A DNA stretch of 64,000 nucleotides. Source: Cricetomys ansorgei (lineage: Eukaryota; Chordata; Mammalia; Rodentia; Nesomyidae). Both the position numbers and the translations under genes were made by a program. Positions 49,211 through 60,805 of this stretch are shown piece after piece. Under the pieces are notes generated by a model. The model worked only from the letters and a program-made list of their open reading frames with translations. It was not told the DNA's origin and ran no database searches. The stretch lies in assembly GCA_026225945.1 (NCBI GenBank), contig JAMJFZ010000696.1, positions 62,001 to 126,000 on the forward strand, given 5' to 3'. How positions within the stretch are numbered: the first letter of the stretch is position 1; the number at the start of each line of letters is the position of its first letter.

Positions 49211-52200
49211 CCCCAGTCTTAGGGAGTTTTCTTTTGACTAAAAGTTCCAGCCTGTGGAAATGGGACGTTGTAATCTCTTAGACTGCTTCCTGCTGAGAAG
49301 GGACGTTGTCAGGGGCCCCAAACAGGCTGGTATTAGTCAAAAGCAGTGGGGTACATCTGGTTTGCTGATCCAGTGGAGTGGACAGGGGTGGTCACATCAG
49401 CTGGACTGGTCATCAGCTCTTAGCAGGTCCAGGACTCACAGTAGTTGAAGCAGTTTGATGTCTGGATGGTGTCTGTTAGTCAAGTGGTGATGATCTATTG
49501 AGACAGATAAAAACTAGAGGCAGAAGTTAAAGTTTACAGAAGCTTACATTTGGTTGGCTTCTTTTAGCAACAGAGTATCTAGAAGAGAATGGGTGAGCCA
49601 AACAAGTCTCTAAACTTGGAATAATCCAGATAAAAACAAATATACCAGCTCATCAGAACATGTATTCAGGATTTCAATGTTATAACTCTGAACCTTTAAA
49701 GTTTACATTGCTCTCTTAGCTTTTTCATATCTTTTTAACTTTTATCTCAAACCACCTTTTCACTTTCTCAGACCTTCACAGCTTACCTAGGCTTTCATAT
49801 CTGCAGACTTTTAAACCTTCACATCTTAACATTTTCTCAGACACTCAAAACTTAAATCACTTTCTTTTGACCTTTGTATTTTAAAAACCTCATAACATTC
49901 CTTTAAACTTTCTTTATTCTAACTATCTTCCAAATACAGAGTTGTTATTACTGAGAGCAGTCATTTTTAAAAGTTGTATCAAAAACCTATTCATCTTTTA
50001 ACAGGGAGTCTGATAGCAAGACAATCCTGTTTGTCTTATTCAGAAAGGGACTTTAGTAGCCTCAGAGAGAGGAACTGGCTGTCTATTGCTGCTAAACTAA
50101 CAGAATTACAGTTAGCCATCAACGCCACCAGAGATCTGGGAATATTAAATTATAGCAAAAAGTGTAACTCAATTAAAATGACAGAGACTTACCCACACCT
50201 AGACAGATGACCCTGGACTCTCCGTGTTCTCTGTGACCTTATGGGGAACAGAGGCCTCAAATCTTCCATTGCCAGGCCAGTCTTCAGTTGCCAGACCAGT
50301 AGGTATCTTTCTGTGGATAAGACTCAGAGGGATCGAACCCCACTCTGTCCATCCAAAGCAGGGTGATCTACTCTCTAGTGTCTTACTTGTCCACTGTTTA
50401 GGCAGGTCTATGGCAGGTGAGGCACTGGGCAGTTTTGACCAGTGGTGCATTATCACAATCCGGATGAGGTTGCTCTGTCCCCCGTCGTCTTCTCTCTGTC
50501 TTCTCTGGAGGTATTGGGGTCACTGTTGGGATCTGGGGTCTATACATGTAACTCCAATTAACAGCCATAATCAGCAGATCTCTGAGGGGTGAGGGCCATC
50601 TATGTTAAGTATCTCTTAGGTTGTCTCTAAGTATCTCTATGTTAACAAAACTTTGTCTATAATTTTTTTCTGCTTTGCTGTACTATTTAGGTCATTGTAA
50701 ACATCCTTTTAACTTAAACTGTCTCGTAGCCTTGTGAATTTAAATATCTTAAAAGCTGTTTTTGAAAACATCTAGCTTTAACTTTTAACTTTTGTAAAAA
50801 CCTAAAGTTTTCTTAAAGTAGTTTAAAACCTTTCAACTTTGTGTTCATAATATCCCATAATGTAATGTACATATTTTTCTTTTCAGCAGCATTCTGTCTT
50901 TTAGGCCTCAGACAACTGTTACACTAAAGCTCAGATATCACATGGCCTCTTAATTTTAAAACTGCAGGTTTTTTATAAACAAACTTCAGTTATTTTTGTT
51001 TTGTTTTAAACACTTTACTCTCAAACTGAAACGATGACTGTCAGCAAAAGATGTATTCTTGTATAAGAATACACAGAGATACAGTCTTTGATATCTTATT
51101 AAACACTCTTCTTAAAATCTTAATTTTATAAACCTTATTTTAGCATACAAAAATACTATATAAAATCTATCTTAACTTAATATTGTCTGTTTAGATCTAT
51201 ACCAAAAAACACATCTTTAAAACACATTTTAAAAAGGTTGGTATTGAGGCCTCAGTTATGTAGGGACCACTGTGATGAGTTAACCTTTTTGTTAGTCTAC
51301 CCTCCTGACCCTTTGCCTTTTCTCTCAGGCTCTCCAAAGGAGCACAGAGTATCTGCTCTGTATTGGCTCTCTACCCCTGTGTGTGTTTTTACACACCAAG
51401 TATGCCATCTTGCCATCTCATGCAGACTTAAGACAGTCACAGAACTCTCCAGGAAGCCAAGCTTGGGTTAAATTCCTGTCTTTTAGTTTTAGGGGCAGCA
51501 GCAGGAAGGAGGGAACAAGGTATTTTCCCTAGGCCTACTTGCCTCTCACTTTTCTCAACCCCCAGAAACCCTCTTATCTCCCTGGCAGGTTGCCCACCGC
51601 AAAGTGCAGCACATGGGATGTCCTTGGGACTTGAATTAACTGAGCTGTTCTTTCTTGCTCCCCTGGGACAAGGTTTCTGGGTCTCCTAAGACCTCCCCTC
51701 CCAAATGTCAAGTTGTTTCTTCTACTGTCTTAGGAACATTTCATCCACGCCCATTCATCTTCCACACTCTTGGCCCCGGCTCAGGACCAGTTTCTTCTGG
51801 CCTGTTATGATTCTGACCATTGACTTGAACCACAAAGTGAATCTTTATCCTGGTGACTCAAATAAAAGTATAATTTCACACACAGATAGAGAAATCTTAA
51901 TCAGGTCTGGAACAACAGAGGAACCTTAGGACTTTTTCAGAGATGACTTGTTGCCTTTTTACAAATTGTCTGTTAGTGGCAGAAATTATTTTAGCATTTT
52001 GGCGAGTAGCACAAGCTGCTCCAGGTGTCTTCTCTCTTCTCTAAGTTTGCAGCAAGACTTATTCCTAAGTAAATTTGCCCCAGATCGGGCAAGCTAACAT
52101 TTAAGACAGTGATACTCAAATGAACACAAAACACACATTATTTTCATACCTTGACACTGGTGAACACCAAGACAGAATTAATACATCAGATGACACTTAA

Positions 52201-53600
52201 CATCTTGAACTCCTGCCCGTAGTAGGATCAGCTTATCAGAACTTTACAGCCAGAATTAATCTATACATTTCAGATCACTTTTTACTTTAATTTTCAAAAT
52301 AGCTGAGGCTTAACAAAGCTAGCAAAGACAAGCAGGTAAAATATACATCTTTGCACCCGAATAGACCTTCCAATTGTGTGCCTGCAGCACCACAAATAAA
52401 GTTCCTCTATTGTAATGTACATTCCTTTTGTCACACCCTCCTCGGCAGTCTGCCTTCCAGGCCTGTTTGAATCAGCTCTGGTGCAGTGGCAGTTCAGCTA
52501 TCTTAAAAATTTCTCTCTTATTTTTAGTATAGAAAAAACCATCACATGGCCTCTCGATCTCTACAGACTGCCAGGTTGTTTACTCAAACCTCAATTGCCT
52601 TGATTTACTTTGTTTTAATCCCATAACTCTCACCCTAAAAATTTGGCCATCAGCACAAGGTACATTCCTGTATCTGAATACACAGAGGCATAGCTTTGAT
52701 CCCTTATTAAACATTGTTCTTAAAGATCCTATCTTATTTTCAGCATAGAAGAGAAAAAAATCATACAAAATAAAATCTAATTTAATTTAAATATCTGAGA
52801 TTTGTTGTCTCCTTGAATGGCAACACGTGGCTACCTCCATCTCCTCTTTGATCCTGGAAAAGAATGGTAGCGTCCACATCCTAAATGGAGTCACATCCAA
52901 AATGCAGTCACACATACGTTACTCAGCTTTAATTTAATGCTCTCTTTTTAAACTTACACTAGAAAAAACATCGTCATTCACACACACTCAGATAGAAAAC
53001 AGAGAGACCTCAGAACTTCCCTTGATATGACCTGATGCTTTTTTACAGTTTGTCTGCATAAGCAGAGATCCGAAACAGTTCAGCCCAGTGTCCTTTTAAA
53101 AACGTCTATCTCCGTAGCCATGCACGCAAATGGCCACAGAGACGACAGGGACAGTGTGCATAAACCATTCCGGAACTCTGGCCAGCAGCAGAAACTGCTC
53201 CAAGAAGTCTCTCCCCAAACAGCAGCCTGTCCTCTAGTTTCTAGCAAGCTCTACCTCAGTGGCAGTCATTACAGGACACCCGAATCTTTAAAACCATTAG
53301 TTTTCTTTACCCAAACCACATGCATATTTTAAAATACCATTTGAGTGATTTTTACACAAGAAAGTTTGGCTGTTATCTCAGGAGTGGGTGCGTTTCACCC
53401 CCTCCTGCCTCAGCAAGGCCACAGGACTGTTATCTCAAGAGTGGGTGAGCTGCACCCCCTCCTGCCTCTTTTTGGTTGCTTTGCCTCATTAACCCTTTCC
53501 CTCCTGTGGCTGAGAGCCCCAAACCAAGGCTGCTGAGTTGAAACTGGCAGCTCTGGCTGAGGGTGGGCCCCAGAGGTCTGCTCAACGCAGCCCCCTCCCC
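49211..53600 (-). other. AT-rich non-coding interior of the provirus
   Basis: Occupies the place of pol and most of gag, but I find no reverse transcriptase, integrase or protease similarity in any frame. It contains an internal diverged duplication (about 50870-51190 against 52480-52800, and 51810-51970 against 52950-53090). It also contains a ~50-bp tandem duplication at 53370-53470 ('gttatctca.gagtgggtg', 'caccccctcctgcctc'). Resembles the non-coding bodies of non-autonomous, VL30-like elements. Confidence 0.65.
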
Positions 53601-54266
53601 TGCAGCTGGCCTTCCACCCCTTGCTTAGGCTTGGCTTGCATTCCCGGCTGGCCCCACTGAGGTGTAGGCAGGGGGAGCAGCACTGCCACTTACCCACAGC
53701 ATATGAGAGGAGTTGCTTGGCCCACGTTGGATCTCGCGTGTTACACAGGAAAACAGACAAACACAAAACATATAACCATGAAACAGAGACAAACATGAAT
53801 CAGACAAGACAATGGCGCCGCACAATTTCTCAGAGGTTTTCAGGTGTCCAAGAACAAAAAGTATGCATTTTTTCTCTTTTTTCACTTCAACTGACTGATA
53901 AGTCGCTCTGTCCTTGACTCCCTTAAAATGAGACATAATTATGTCGAGAGGTCCAGATGGAGTTTGTCCCACATCCAAAAACAAAGTCAGTCCAAGTGTA
54001 GCCATACACACACACAGAATCATACAGACACAGCAGTGCACCCTCCGGTGTTTCCAGGGTCAGATAAGCACTTGGCACCACTGTCCGCCCAGAGCTCTTG
54101 GCCAGAGTCTGTCAGCGGAAAGGCCTCCACAGCCTCCAGATTCCAAGCAGGTCAGGACCTCCAGGTGGGTCCTATGACCCCAGATGGGTTCTCTCACAAC
54201 CCAAGCTTCCCGACACGGGTCGTCACGACCCCCAGACAGGGTAGCTCATCAGCAGCCCTCTTACGG

Positions 54267-54332
54267 CTATGGTGTAACCTCAGACCAATGGTCAAGCGTC
54301 AAAGAGAGGGGAGTCGAAGTCGTTTGTCCCAT
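54267..54332 (-). pseudogene. Gag N-terminal stub
   Basis: Minus-strand ATG at 54332 begins Met-Gly-Gln, the gammaretroviral matrix start with its N-myristoylation glycine, and keeps the following LSLTLDHW motif. A TAG stops it after about 21 codons. No convincing matrix, capsid or nucleocapsid sequence follows. The leader between PBS and this ATG is about 430 nt. Confidence 0.85.
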
Positions 54333-54762
54333 CGTCAAGTCAGTCACAATTAACACAGAGATTAGACACAAAGAGAAACAGAGCACAGATATCAGACAGA
54401 ATTTCCCTGCCGGTCTCTGCCAAATTGAAAGTATGGCAGAGATCCCGGCCAGACGCCGCGGGGCTGCCTGCCCTGCCCCCGGCTCAGACGGAGAGAAAAC
54501 CTTACGGCGTCCTTTCCAGAATCCCTGGAGCGTCCTCCAGGGTCGGTCCTGGCTTATACCATCCCGGTAAGCTTAAGCCGCGAGGCGGGATCCTTACGGA
54601 CCATGCACACCACAGATCGTTATAGACACAGTTTACAGCTCTGACCAGTTACTTGTTCCAAACAGACAGGCAGACAGGTGATCAGACAGACAGACAGACA
54701 AACAACAGATGCTCGAGCTTACCTCCGATACCCGACTTGCGGGGTCTGGGGGGATGCGTCGG

Positions 54763-54780
54763 TTCCCGGTCAGGGAACCA
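54763..54780 (-). promoter_or_regulatory. Primer binding site, tRNA-Glu type
   Basis: Minus strand TGGTTCCCTGACCGGGAA, the complement of the 3' end of tRNA-Glu including CCA. It lies 3 nt after the 5' LTR. Glu is an uncommon primer among rodent class I elements. Confidence 0.85.
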
Positions 54781-54783
54781 AAA

Positions 54784-55376
54784 TGTTGGACCTCAGAGAT
54801 CCAAACTGGGACCCCCCAGGGGCCCAAACCGGAACGCCGCACCCCCACAGAGACTCACAGTCAGAATAGCGATGCAAATAGCAAGAGGATTTATTCCAGT
54901 ATACTGGGGCCGTTCTAACAGGCAGGATAGAAGCGACCACCAGGAGCAAATGGTGAAGCTTTTTATACAGTTGAAACGGTTGCTAGGCACAAACCGAGTT
55001 GGGACAAGTTGAACGGTCCCCAAATTGTTTTCCCATTTTGATACGTAGGGGCCAGTTAACCTTTAAACTGATTGGTGCTGGCATATAGCAAGGTTGCGGG
55101 CTCCTAGAAAATGTAAACTTTAGGGTCTTAGTCTAGGTGGGTGGGGGGAAGACTCAGCCCGAGGCCATGGGCTGTCTACGTGGGGAAACTCTTTTAGCCC
55201 AAGGCCGTCTTGTTTGTCTTAGAAAGTGTTTTTCTTTAACTCTGGGAACTGTTTTGGGTCACGGTGCTCCTGGCTTGGGCCTACACAATTTTGGTGCTCT
55301 TAGAAGCCTGACTAAAGTTGGCTGCTTTGGTCTTTTTCTATACTAGGGACCTGAATCTTAAGGTGGGACCCCCACA
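54784..55376 (-). repeat. 5' LTR of the provirus
   Basis: 593 bp with TGT...ACA ends. Almost identical to 46765-47334 apart from the 23-bp segment near the U5 end and three substitutions around positions 54854-54870. Confidence 0.93.
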
Positions 55377-57170
55377 CTGTCAGTGCCCCACAGCGATGGG
55401 TCAATCACATGCTTGTCCCCAAAAAAAGACTGCTTGCTGGGCCAGGCAGTTTCTCAAGATAGGCTCCCTTGTTTGGGAAAACAGTGGCAGACAAAGATCA
55501 TAAATTTCTGGAGAATGTCTAAATCTGCATGTACACCCCCTCTACCCACCCACCCCGCAGGTGCATGGATTTCCTCTTAGCCTTCCCAACTCCTATAAGA
55601 GCCCTGACCTGCAGCAGTATGCTGCAGTCTTTTACCCTCAATTTAGGGAAGGAGAAAGGAAAGATAGAAATCTTCACTGCTTTTACAAGCAGCCTTAATA
55701 CAGAAAGAGAAAGGTAGAAATCCTCACAGCCTCTTTCTAGGCTTTCCTACGCTCGAATCTCTCCAACCTCTGTTCTCTTAGGAATTATCTCACTAACGAA
55801 CGACAGCAACCCAACCAGTCAACCACCAACCAACGCCCACCCTGACTCTCCAGGGGGGGGGCGCGGGGGGGCGGGGGGGGGGCTTCAGAACTTTTATGCC
55901 CTAGCCAAAAGTTCCCATGAACCCATGCGGCACGCAATCCCAAAGACAAGCTTACAGGTGCCAGAACGACTGCAGCCAACCAAATTACAGCCACCCGCAT
56001 CAAGCACTGCAATTCCAACTCGTAAACAACTATACCACAGCTGGGGTGGGGACACGAACCTCTCCTGACTAGTCAGTTAACCCAAAAAGCTTTCCTTAAC
56101 ATAAAAATTCCAAGTTTTCCTCGACACTGACCAGCTCCTTCCTTTGCCACAGCTTCCATCCCAGAAAGACACAGCCCCTAGCTATGCTGATAAATGTAGT
56201 CAGGCTTACCTGCTGTGGCAAGACTTTGGTCTCTTTCCTGCCTTTTGTTTCTTTACTTTCCACTCAGGAATCTGAACAGTGGCTGTTCAGAGAGGCCTGG
56301 AAGCCCTGCGGGAGGGTGTATGCAGCTCCGGGTGGCCTTGAGGTACAAAAGACTCACTCCATTTGGAGTTTTTGCTCTTGACTTCCCGTTTGCAGTTTGA
56401 GATGGGGGCCCTCAGCTCCAGCTTCCAGCTGCAGTTGCCATGTCTGCCACCTGCTTTCCCTGCCGGTACATGGAGCCTAACCCTCCGCACCCGGAAACCC
56501 CAAATAAACTCTCTCTTCTCTGTTGCTGCCTTGGTGATGGTGTTGGTATCAGAGCAATAGAAACCCAAACTGAGATACCCTGATCCAAGACCTGGAGGCT
56601 ACTACCCACACATGGGTGCTATTTCAGCAAACATAACTGCATACTCAGGAAGGTGGACTTTAACTGGGTGTGACCCTCGTCCCTCTGAACGTAGAAGTGT
56701 CTGAGGGCACCCTGTTGGGTCAGGGTGGTGAAGGTGTGTGATTGGATATTAAGGCACTCCGTGAGACTGCCTTCATCCACAGCCCTGGGTGTGTGTGTGG
56801 GGGGGGGGAGTGTGTATTATGAGAATTGCCTGACGGACGTCCTCGTGCATGCATGCATGCATGCGCAGACGCATGGGTGAGCCACTGCCCTCATCCATCC
56901 ACACCAGGCCTGCCTCGCATGCGAGCATGCCCTCCCAAAAGAAAGGGATAGGGGTAGGGGCATGTACATCGGAAAGGCTGGGAGTAACTAGCTGTGACTG
57001 CTCTCTCTCTCTCTGAAGGGAAGGAAGCTCTCAATGGTGAGGTGGGTTAGGGTCTCAGTTAGGTGAGCAACTGGGTAGAAGGGCATGCTCTGGTAAGGTG
57101 AATGAAGAGGAGAAATGCTTGAACCTTAGCCCTTGGGGGAGGATGGGGGAATCACAAGGGAGTTTGCCCG
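55377..57170. other. Region between provirus and gene 2 promoter
   Basis: No gene recognised. From 55378 the DNA starts TGTCAGTG and has a TATA-like 'cctataagagccctgac' at about 55591, so it may be part of another, plus-strand LTR (low confidence). An 'aaataaactctctcttct' poly(A)-type segment at about 56511, followed by 'gtgttggtatcagagcaata', resembles the end of a dispersed rodent LTR element (about 56180-56590). A G/C homopolymer patch is at 55852-55883 and (GCAT)n at about 56847-56865. Confidence 0.4.
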
Positions 57171-57174
57171 AGAG

Positions 57175-58300
57175 GGCCCGTGACGTAATGTGCCTCAGTA
57201 TGTCCGGCTTCAACCCGGAACAGGACCAGACGCCTTTGGAGGGTCAGAGAAGAGGTCCCGGACATAGAGGGCCTGGGACATCCGAGTCCTGGCGTGGTTG
57301 AGGAGAGACTCGTGATATCCAACATCTGCCCCCTGTGGACTATTCAGGGCCAGACTGAACACCGACGTCTCTGAGACAGCGCCACAGGCCATCCCGCAAC
57401 AGGAGCACCATCTGGAGAGAAAAGTATAGTGGACCCTTCACGCATGCGCACCTGCTGTGCCCACGTGTCCCTGTGTGACTGACAGGCTCGCCTAGTCGTC
57501 CCCACCCCCCAGTATCGCCTCAGGTCTCTTGCGGCGCCTCACTCGGCCCACAGGCCCTGCAGTGTCTCCATGACACACATGAGCGCATCTTCCCGTTTCG
57601 GCCAATCAGAGATATATACGTAAGACGATGGCTGTGGCTGTGTCCCAATGAAACGAAGCCACGGCCTCGTCTGAGAGGCCTGCAGTGTGGGGGGGGGGGG
57701 GGGGGGGGGGCGGGGGGGCGGGGGGGCGGGGGGGCGGGGGGGGGGGGGGGGGGGGGGGGGGGCGGGGGGGCGGGGGGGGGCTGGTACCGTATGCGCATGC
57801 GCGGACGCTATGCTAGCCAATCAGAGAGCATTCTGTTGGGAGGCGGGGCTAAGCCGAGTTTCCTCATCTTCTGAGTGGAAGGCGGCAGCGTGGCAGAGCC
57901 CGGGGCCTCGGAGGGTGACAGGTTTTTGCGGAGGTCGTGTGGCGGGCTTCCACGGGTGGTGTGGAGGCGGCGGGAACGAGGAAAGCCGTTGTGGGACAGT
58001 GGGAACTCCGAGCCAGAGGGTCCAGGAGAGCCCGTGAGGTGGTGTCGGCAGCCTCGCTTCGCGCGGGGCTGGAAGAGGCGCCAGAGCCAAGGCTGAAAAG
58101 GGAAGATGGGGGCAGCGGGGGCCTTAGAGCAGTGGGTGTGGCCAGTAGCGGGCTGGAGAGCGCGTCGGGGCTTTCCAGGCCTGCCATTTTGTTGTAGCCT
58201 TTGGGTCCTGACTGGACGCCTGGGTCCTCTTGTGATGCTTCCACACGCAATACCTCGACAGGCTGGCTAGTCTGAAGGGGACGGGAGCCCTGGGCGCTTC
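57175..58300 (+). promoter_or_regulatory. CpG-rich promoter region of XLR-like gene 2
   Basis: Contains TGACGTAA (CRE-like, 57181), CGCATGCGCA (57441) and TGCGCATGCGC (57792; NRF1-like), CCAAT boxes at 57602 and 57817, a TATA-like atatata at 57612, a GC box (gaggcggggc, about 57841) and GCGGGAA (E2F-like, 57970). CpG density is high from about 57430 to 58200. Position (1.4-2.4 kb before the first coding exon) and site content fit a germline-type CpG promoter. The start site is not known. Confidence 0.6.
57689..57780. repeat. Poly-G tract with periodic C
   Basis: About 92 bases of G interrupted only by single C's. Strong G-quadruplex potential beside the promoter-like sites. The true length is likely variable, and assembly error is possible. 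Confidence 0.92.
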
Positions 58301-59635
58301 GAGGAAGCACCGTACAGCAGGGCCCTAGTCGGGCATGATGGCTGCTGGGTGGGCCTCACACTTTGGGGAGCGCCGGTAGGCAGCCTCAGCTGGCGGGCCT
58401 GCATAGTGCTATGTTCCACCTAACCAGGGACCCATTCCGGGAGGCGGGGTCTCTGTCTGAGGGGCAGGGTAGGAGCCTCTCAGAGGAATGTAGTGTAGAG
58501 CGGACACCTGGGTGAGTGACGTGGTATTAGTGGCCTCCGTGGAGAGCCTCTGATGGCAGAAAAGCAGGAGCAGCCCTGATCCACGGCCCTTTGTGGTGGA
58601 GAGTGGGATCATGAGGTGGAAGGGTCCAGATTTACCTGAGATGGGACGTTTGCAAGACTCACTTCCACCTGGTAGTGAACTAGACCACTGAGGGCAATGG
58701 GGGAAGGGGTCCGGAGGGTTGCGGGTTTGAGCTCGGTGTGATACTGAGGTATAGAAGAGGAGGTAGTGACCTCCCGGTGTGCCCCTTGGATCCAGCTGCA
58801 GTCCTCCGTGGACATCTGGATCCCGCTCATATGCACCGAGGGGCCTTGCCTCAAGAGCAACGCCTATCTGAAGGGGGTGGCAGGACTGGGCCCCTTCACA
58901 GACCAGTAGCTTCTTCATCCAAGTCCCTCAAGTGCCAATTTAAGCTACTTAATCGTGTGTGTGTGTGTGTGTGTGTGTGTGTCCTTGTCCTTTTCCAGCC
59001 AGTCAGAGAGATGCGCATTGGGGGGTTGGGACAAGATGGGCATGGCTGCTCTGAGAAGAGAGGGGGCTCCTGAGGCCAGAGAGTAGTCTGGGTAGATGAT
59101 TGCCTATTGGGGAACTCTGTTATGAGGCTCCACAGTTGTGATGGGGATCAGAGAGGTGCTCGTGACAATAGCACAAAGGGATCACAAAGGGGCAGGGTCA
59201 AGGCAAGCCTGTGGAGTGCTATCAGGAGCTTCATTTCCAAAAGGGACTGGACAAGGCCCCAGAGGACAAGGCTAGGGAGGGCTCCCGAGGGCTACAGGGA
59301 TTGGGAGGGCCGAGTCAGAAGGTGTGTGTGGCCTCGGTGACTGAGTAGGCCCTCAGTGGGTTGGAGTTCCCAACCAGACACCAGTATTAGGTGCCTTGCT
59401 TTACGGGGGCACTGCCTACAAATTTTCTATCTGAGGGTTGGGAAAGCAGCGGAGGTGTGGTACTGATCTTGAGAGGTCTGGCGCTCCGAGTTCGGGTAGA
59501 GAAATGGGACAGGACGGGACTTGGGTGACATCCTCTCGCCCTCTCTTCGCTCCAGCACAAGTGCCAGGACTTCTGGACACGCCCTGTGGAGTCCTGGTCC
59601 CCGTTTCCATTACCATCTTGTAATTCCTTCTGTAG
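58301..59635 (+). other. 5' intronic region of XLR-like gene 2
   Basis: No coding exon. It includes similarity to the upstream region of gene 1 (58580-58625 against 30745-30795) and a (GT)n at 58954-58982. Confidence 0.45.
58954..58982. repeat. (GT)n microsatellite
   Basis: About 14 GT dinucleotides. Confidence 0.93.
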
Positions 59636-59653
59636 CCCAAGAAGATTCTAGCC

Positions 59654-60769
59654 ATGTCAGGCAGGGAAAGGAGAGCCGCTGACAGTGCTGGCATGCGCCC
59701 AAGGCTGGATCCAAATCTCACATCAGGTGGCATCCAGAACCCAGACGCAATCGTCCCAGGTAAAAACCAAACAAAACAAAAAACAGTGTTAGTGTGGCTC
59801 CCGTGATGGTCTGTCGCCACTCTGTCCCAGTCCCCAGCCGGCTGGGTTTTGGCCCGGTTCTCCGCACTGGCCAGGCACGGGGAGCACGCTAGGGGGGAGA
59901 CCGGGTTCTGGGACCGCCGTGGACCCTGATTCCCCACGCTGATAACGAATGAACGGGACGCAATGAATCAGTCCCGGGACTCCGTCTGGTGGAAGCAGAG
60001 ATCACTTTAATGCAAGGTGTAGGTTACATATATAGGGCCACAAGCAGGGGGAGGGTCTTTGGTACCCGGGGCTGGGATCCATTGGCTCAGACAAGGATAC
60101 TGGGGTAGCCTTATTTGCATGTGGGGCTCCAGTCTAAGCGTTAAGATCTTGCAAGGGCACCTTCTGCACGAGGTGTGGCCTCACGGGGGAGGAGGGGGGG
60201 AAGAGGAAGGCACCTTATCAGTGAATGGACCCATACCTAGGTTTCCAGCTACAGAGCAGACAAGCACCAACCAAGCCACATTCCTTTTGCTTCTGGGAAG
60301 CAGGCAATATTTAATATTTGGCTGGGTTCTGGCCAGGGCCAAAGTGAGGAGCAGCCGAACGCCCGCCGTTCTCATCTCCTGGGATGACGCGGGGTTCCAA
60401 GCAGCCTTCGACCCACTCTTAGCTCAATGACAGTCCCACAAGGCAGATGGGCTCCTGTAGGGCTATGTCCACCCCAGGGGACACCCTAAGATCTCTTGGC
60501 AGGTGGAGCGCTGAGTGGGTGTAGTGCACGTTCGTTTCTTGGAATAGCAAGAGGTTTCAGGTGCTAATAACTGTTGCTCAAGGTTGTGTGCGGCTTTAGG
60601 TCCCCCTGAGACACACTTGAAATTCCCAACCCATGGAGAAACTGCAAGACTCATTAGACAGCTCTTTTTAGTCAGCATGCCTCTCTGGTAGCACATGGGT
60701 CACAGTGCCTCTCTGGGAGACATGTTACAGGTGCCCGCACCTGCAGTTCCCAGATCAAGCCTAATGAGT

Positions 60770-60805
<36 letters not shown>

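Larger units (their letters stand above)
46765..55376 (-). mobile_element. Class I endogenous retrovirus, recombinant/defective
   Basis: A provirus read on the minus strand. 5' LTR 54784-55376, 3' LTR 46765-47334, internal 47335-54783. A primer binding site complementary to tRNA-Glu lies 3 nt inside the 5' LTR. A polypurine tract (plus-strand tctccccccttctct) abuts the 3' LTR. Gag keeps only the first ~21 codons, env is gammaretrovirus-like but broken, and I find no pol. Instead, about 4 kb (49500-53600) is AT-rich non-coding DNA. The LTRs differ by a 23-bp gap and about three bases, so insertion is young. I see no target-site duplication (left flank ...taatacc, right flank ctgtcag...), which suggests recombination or an edge deletion. 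Non-functional as a virus. Confidence 0.92.

Noticed and set aside
49211..53600. Retroviral pol
   Set aside because: No reverse transcriptase, RNase H, protease or integrase motifs found in any frame; the region is AT-rich with many stops.
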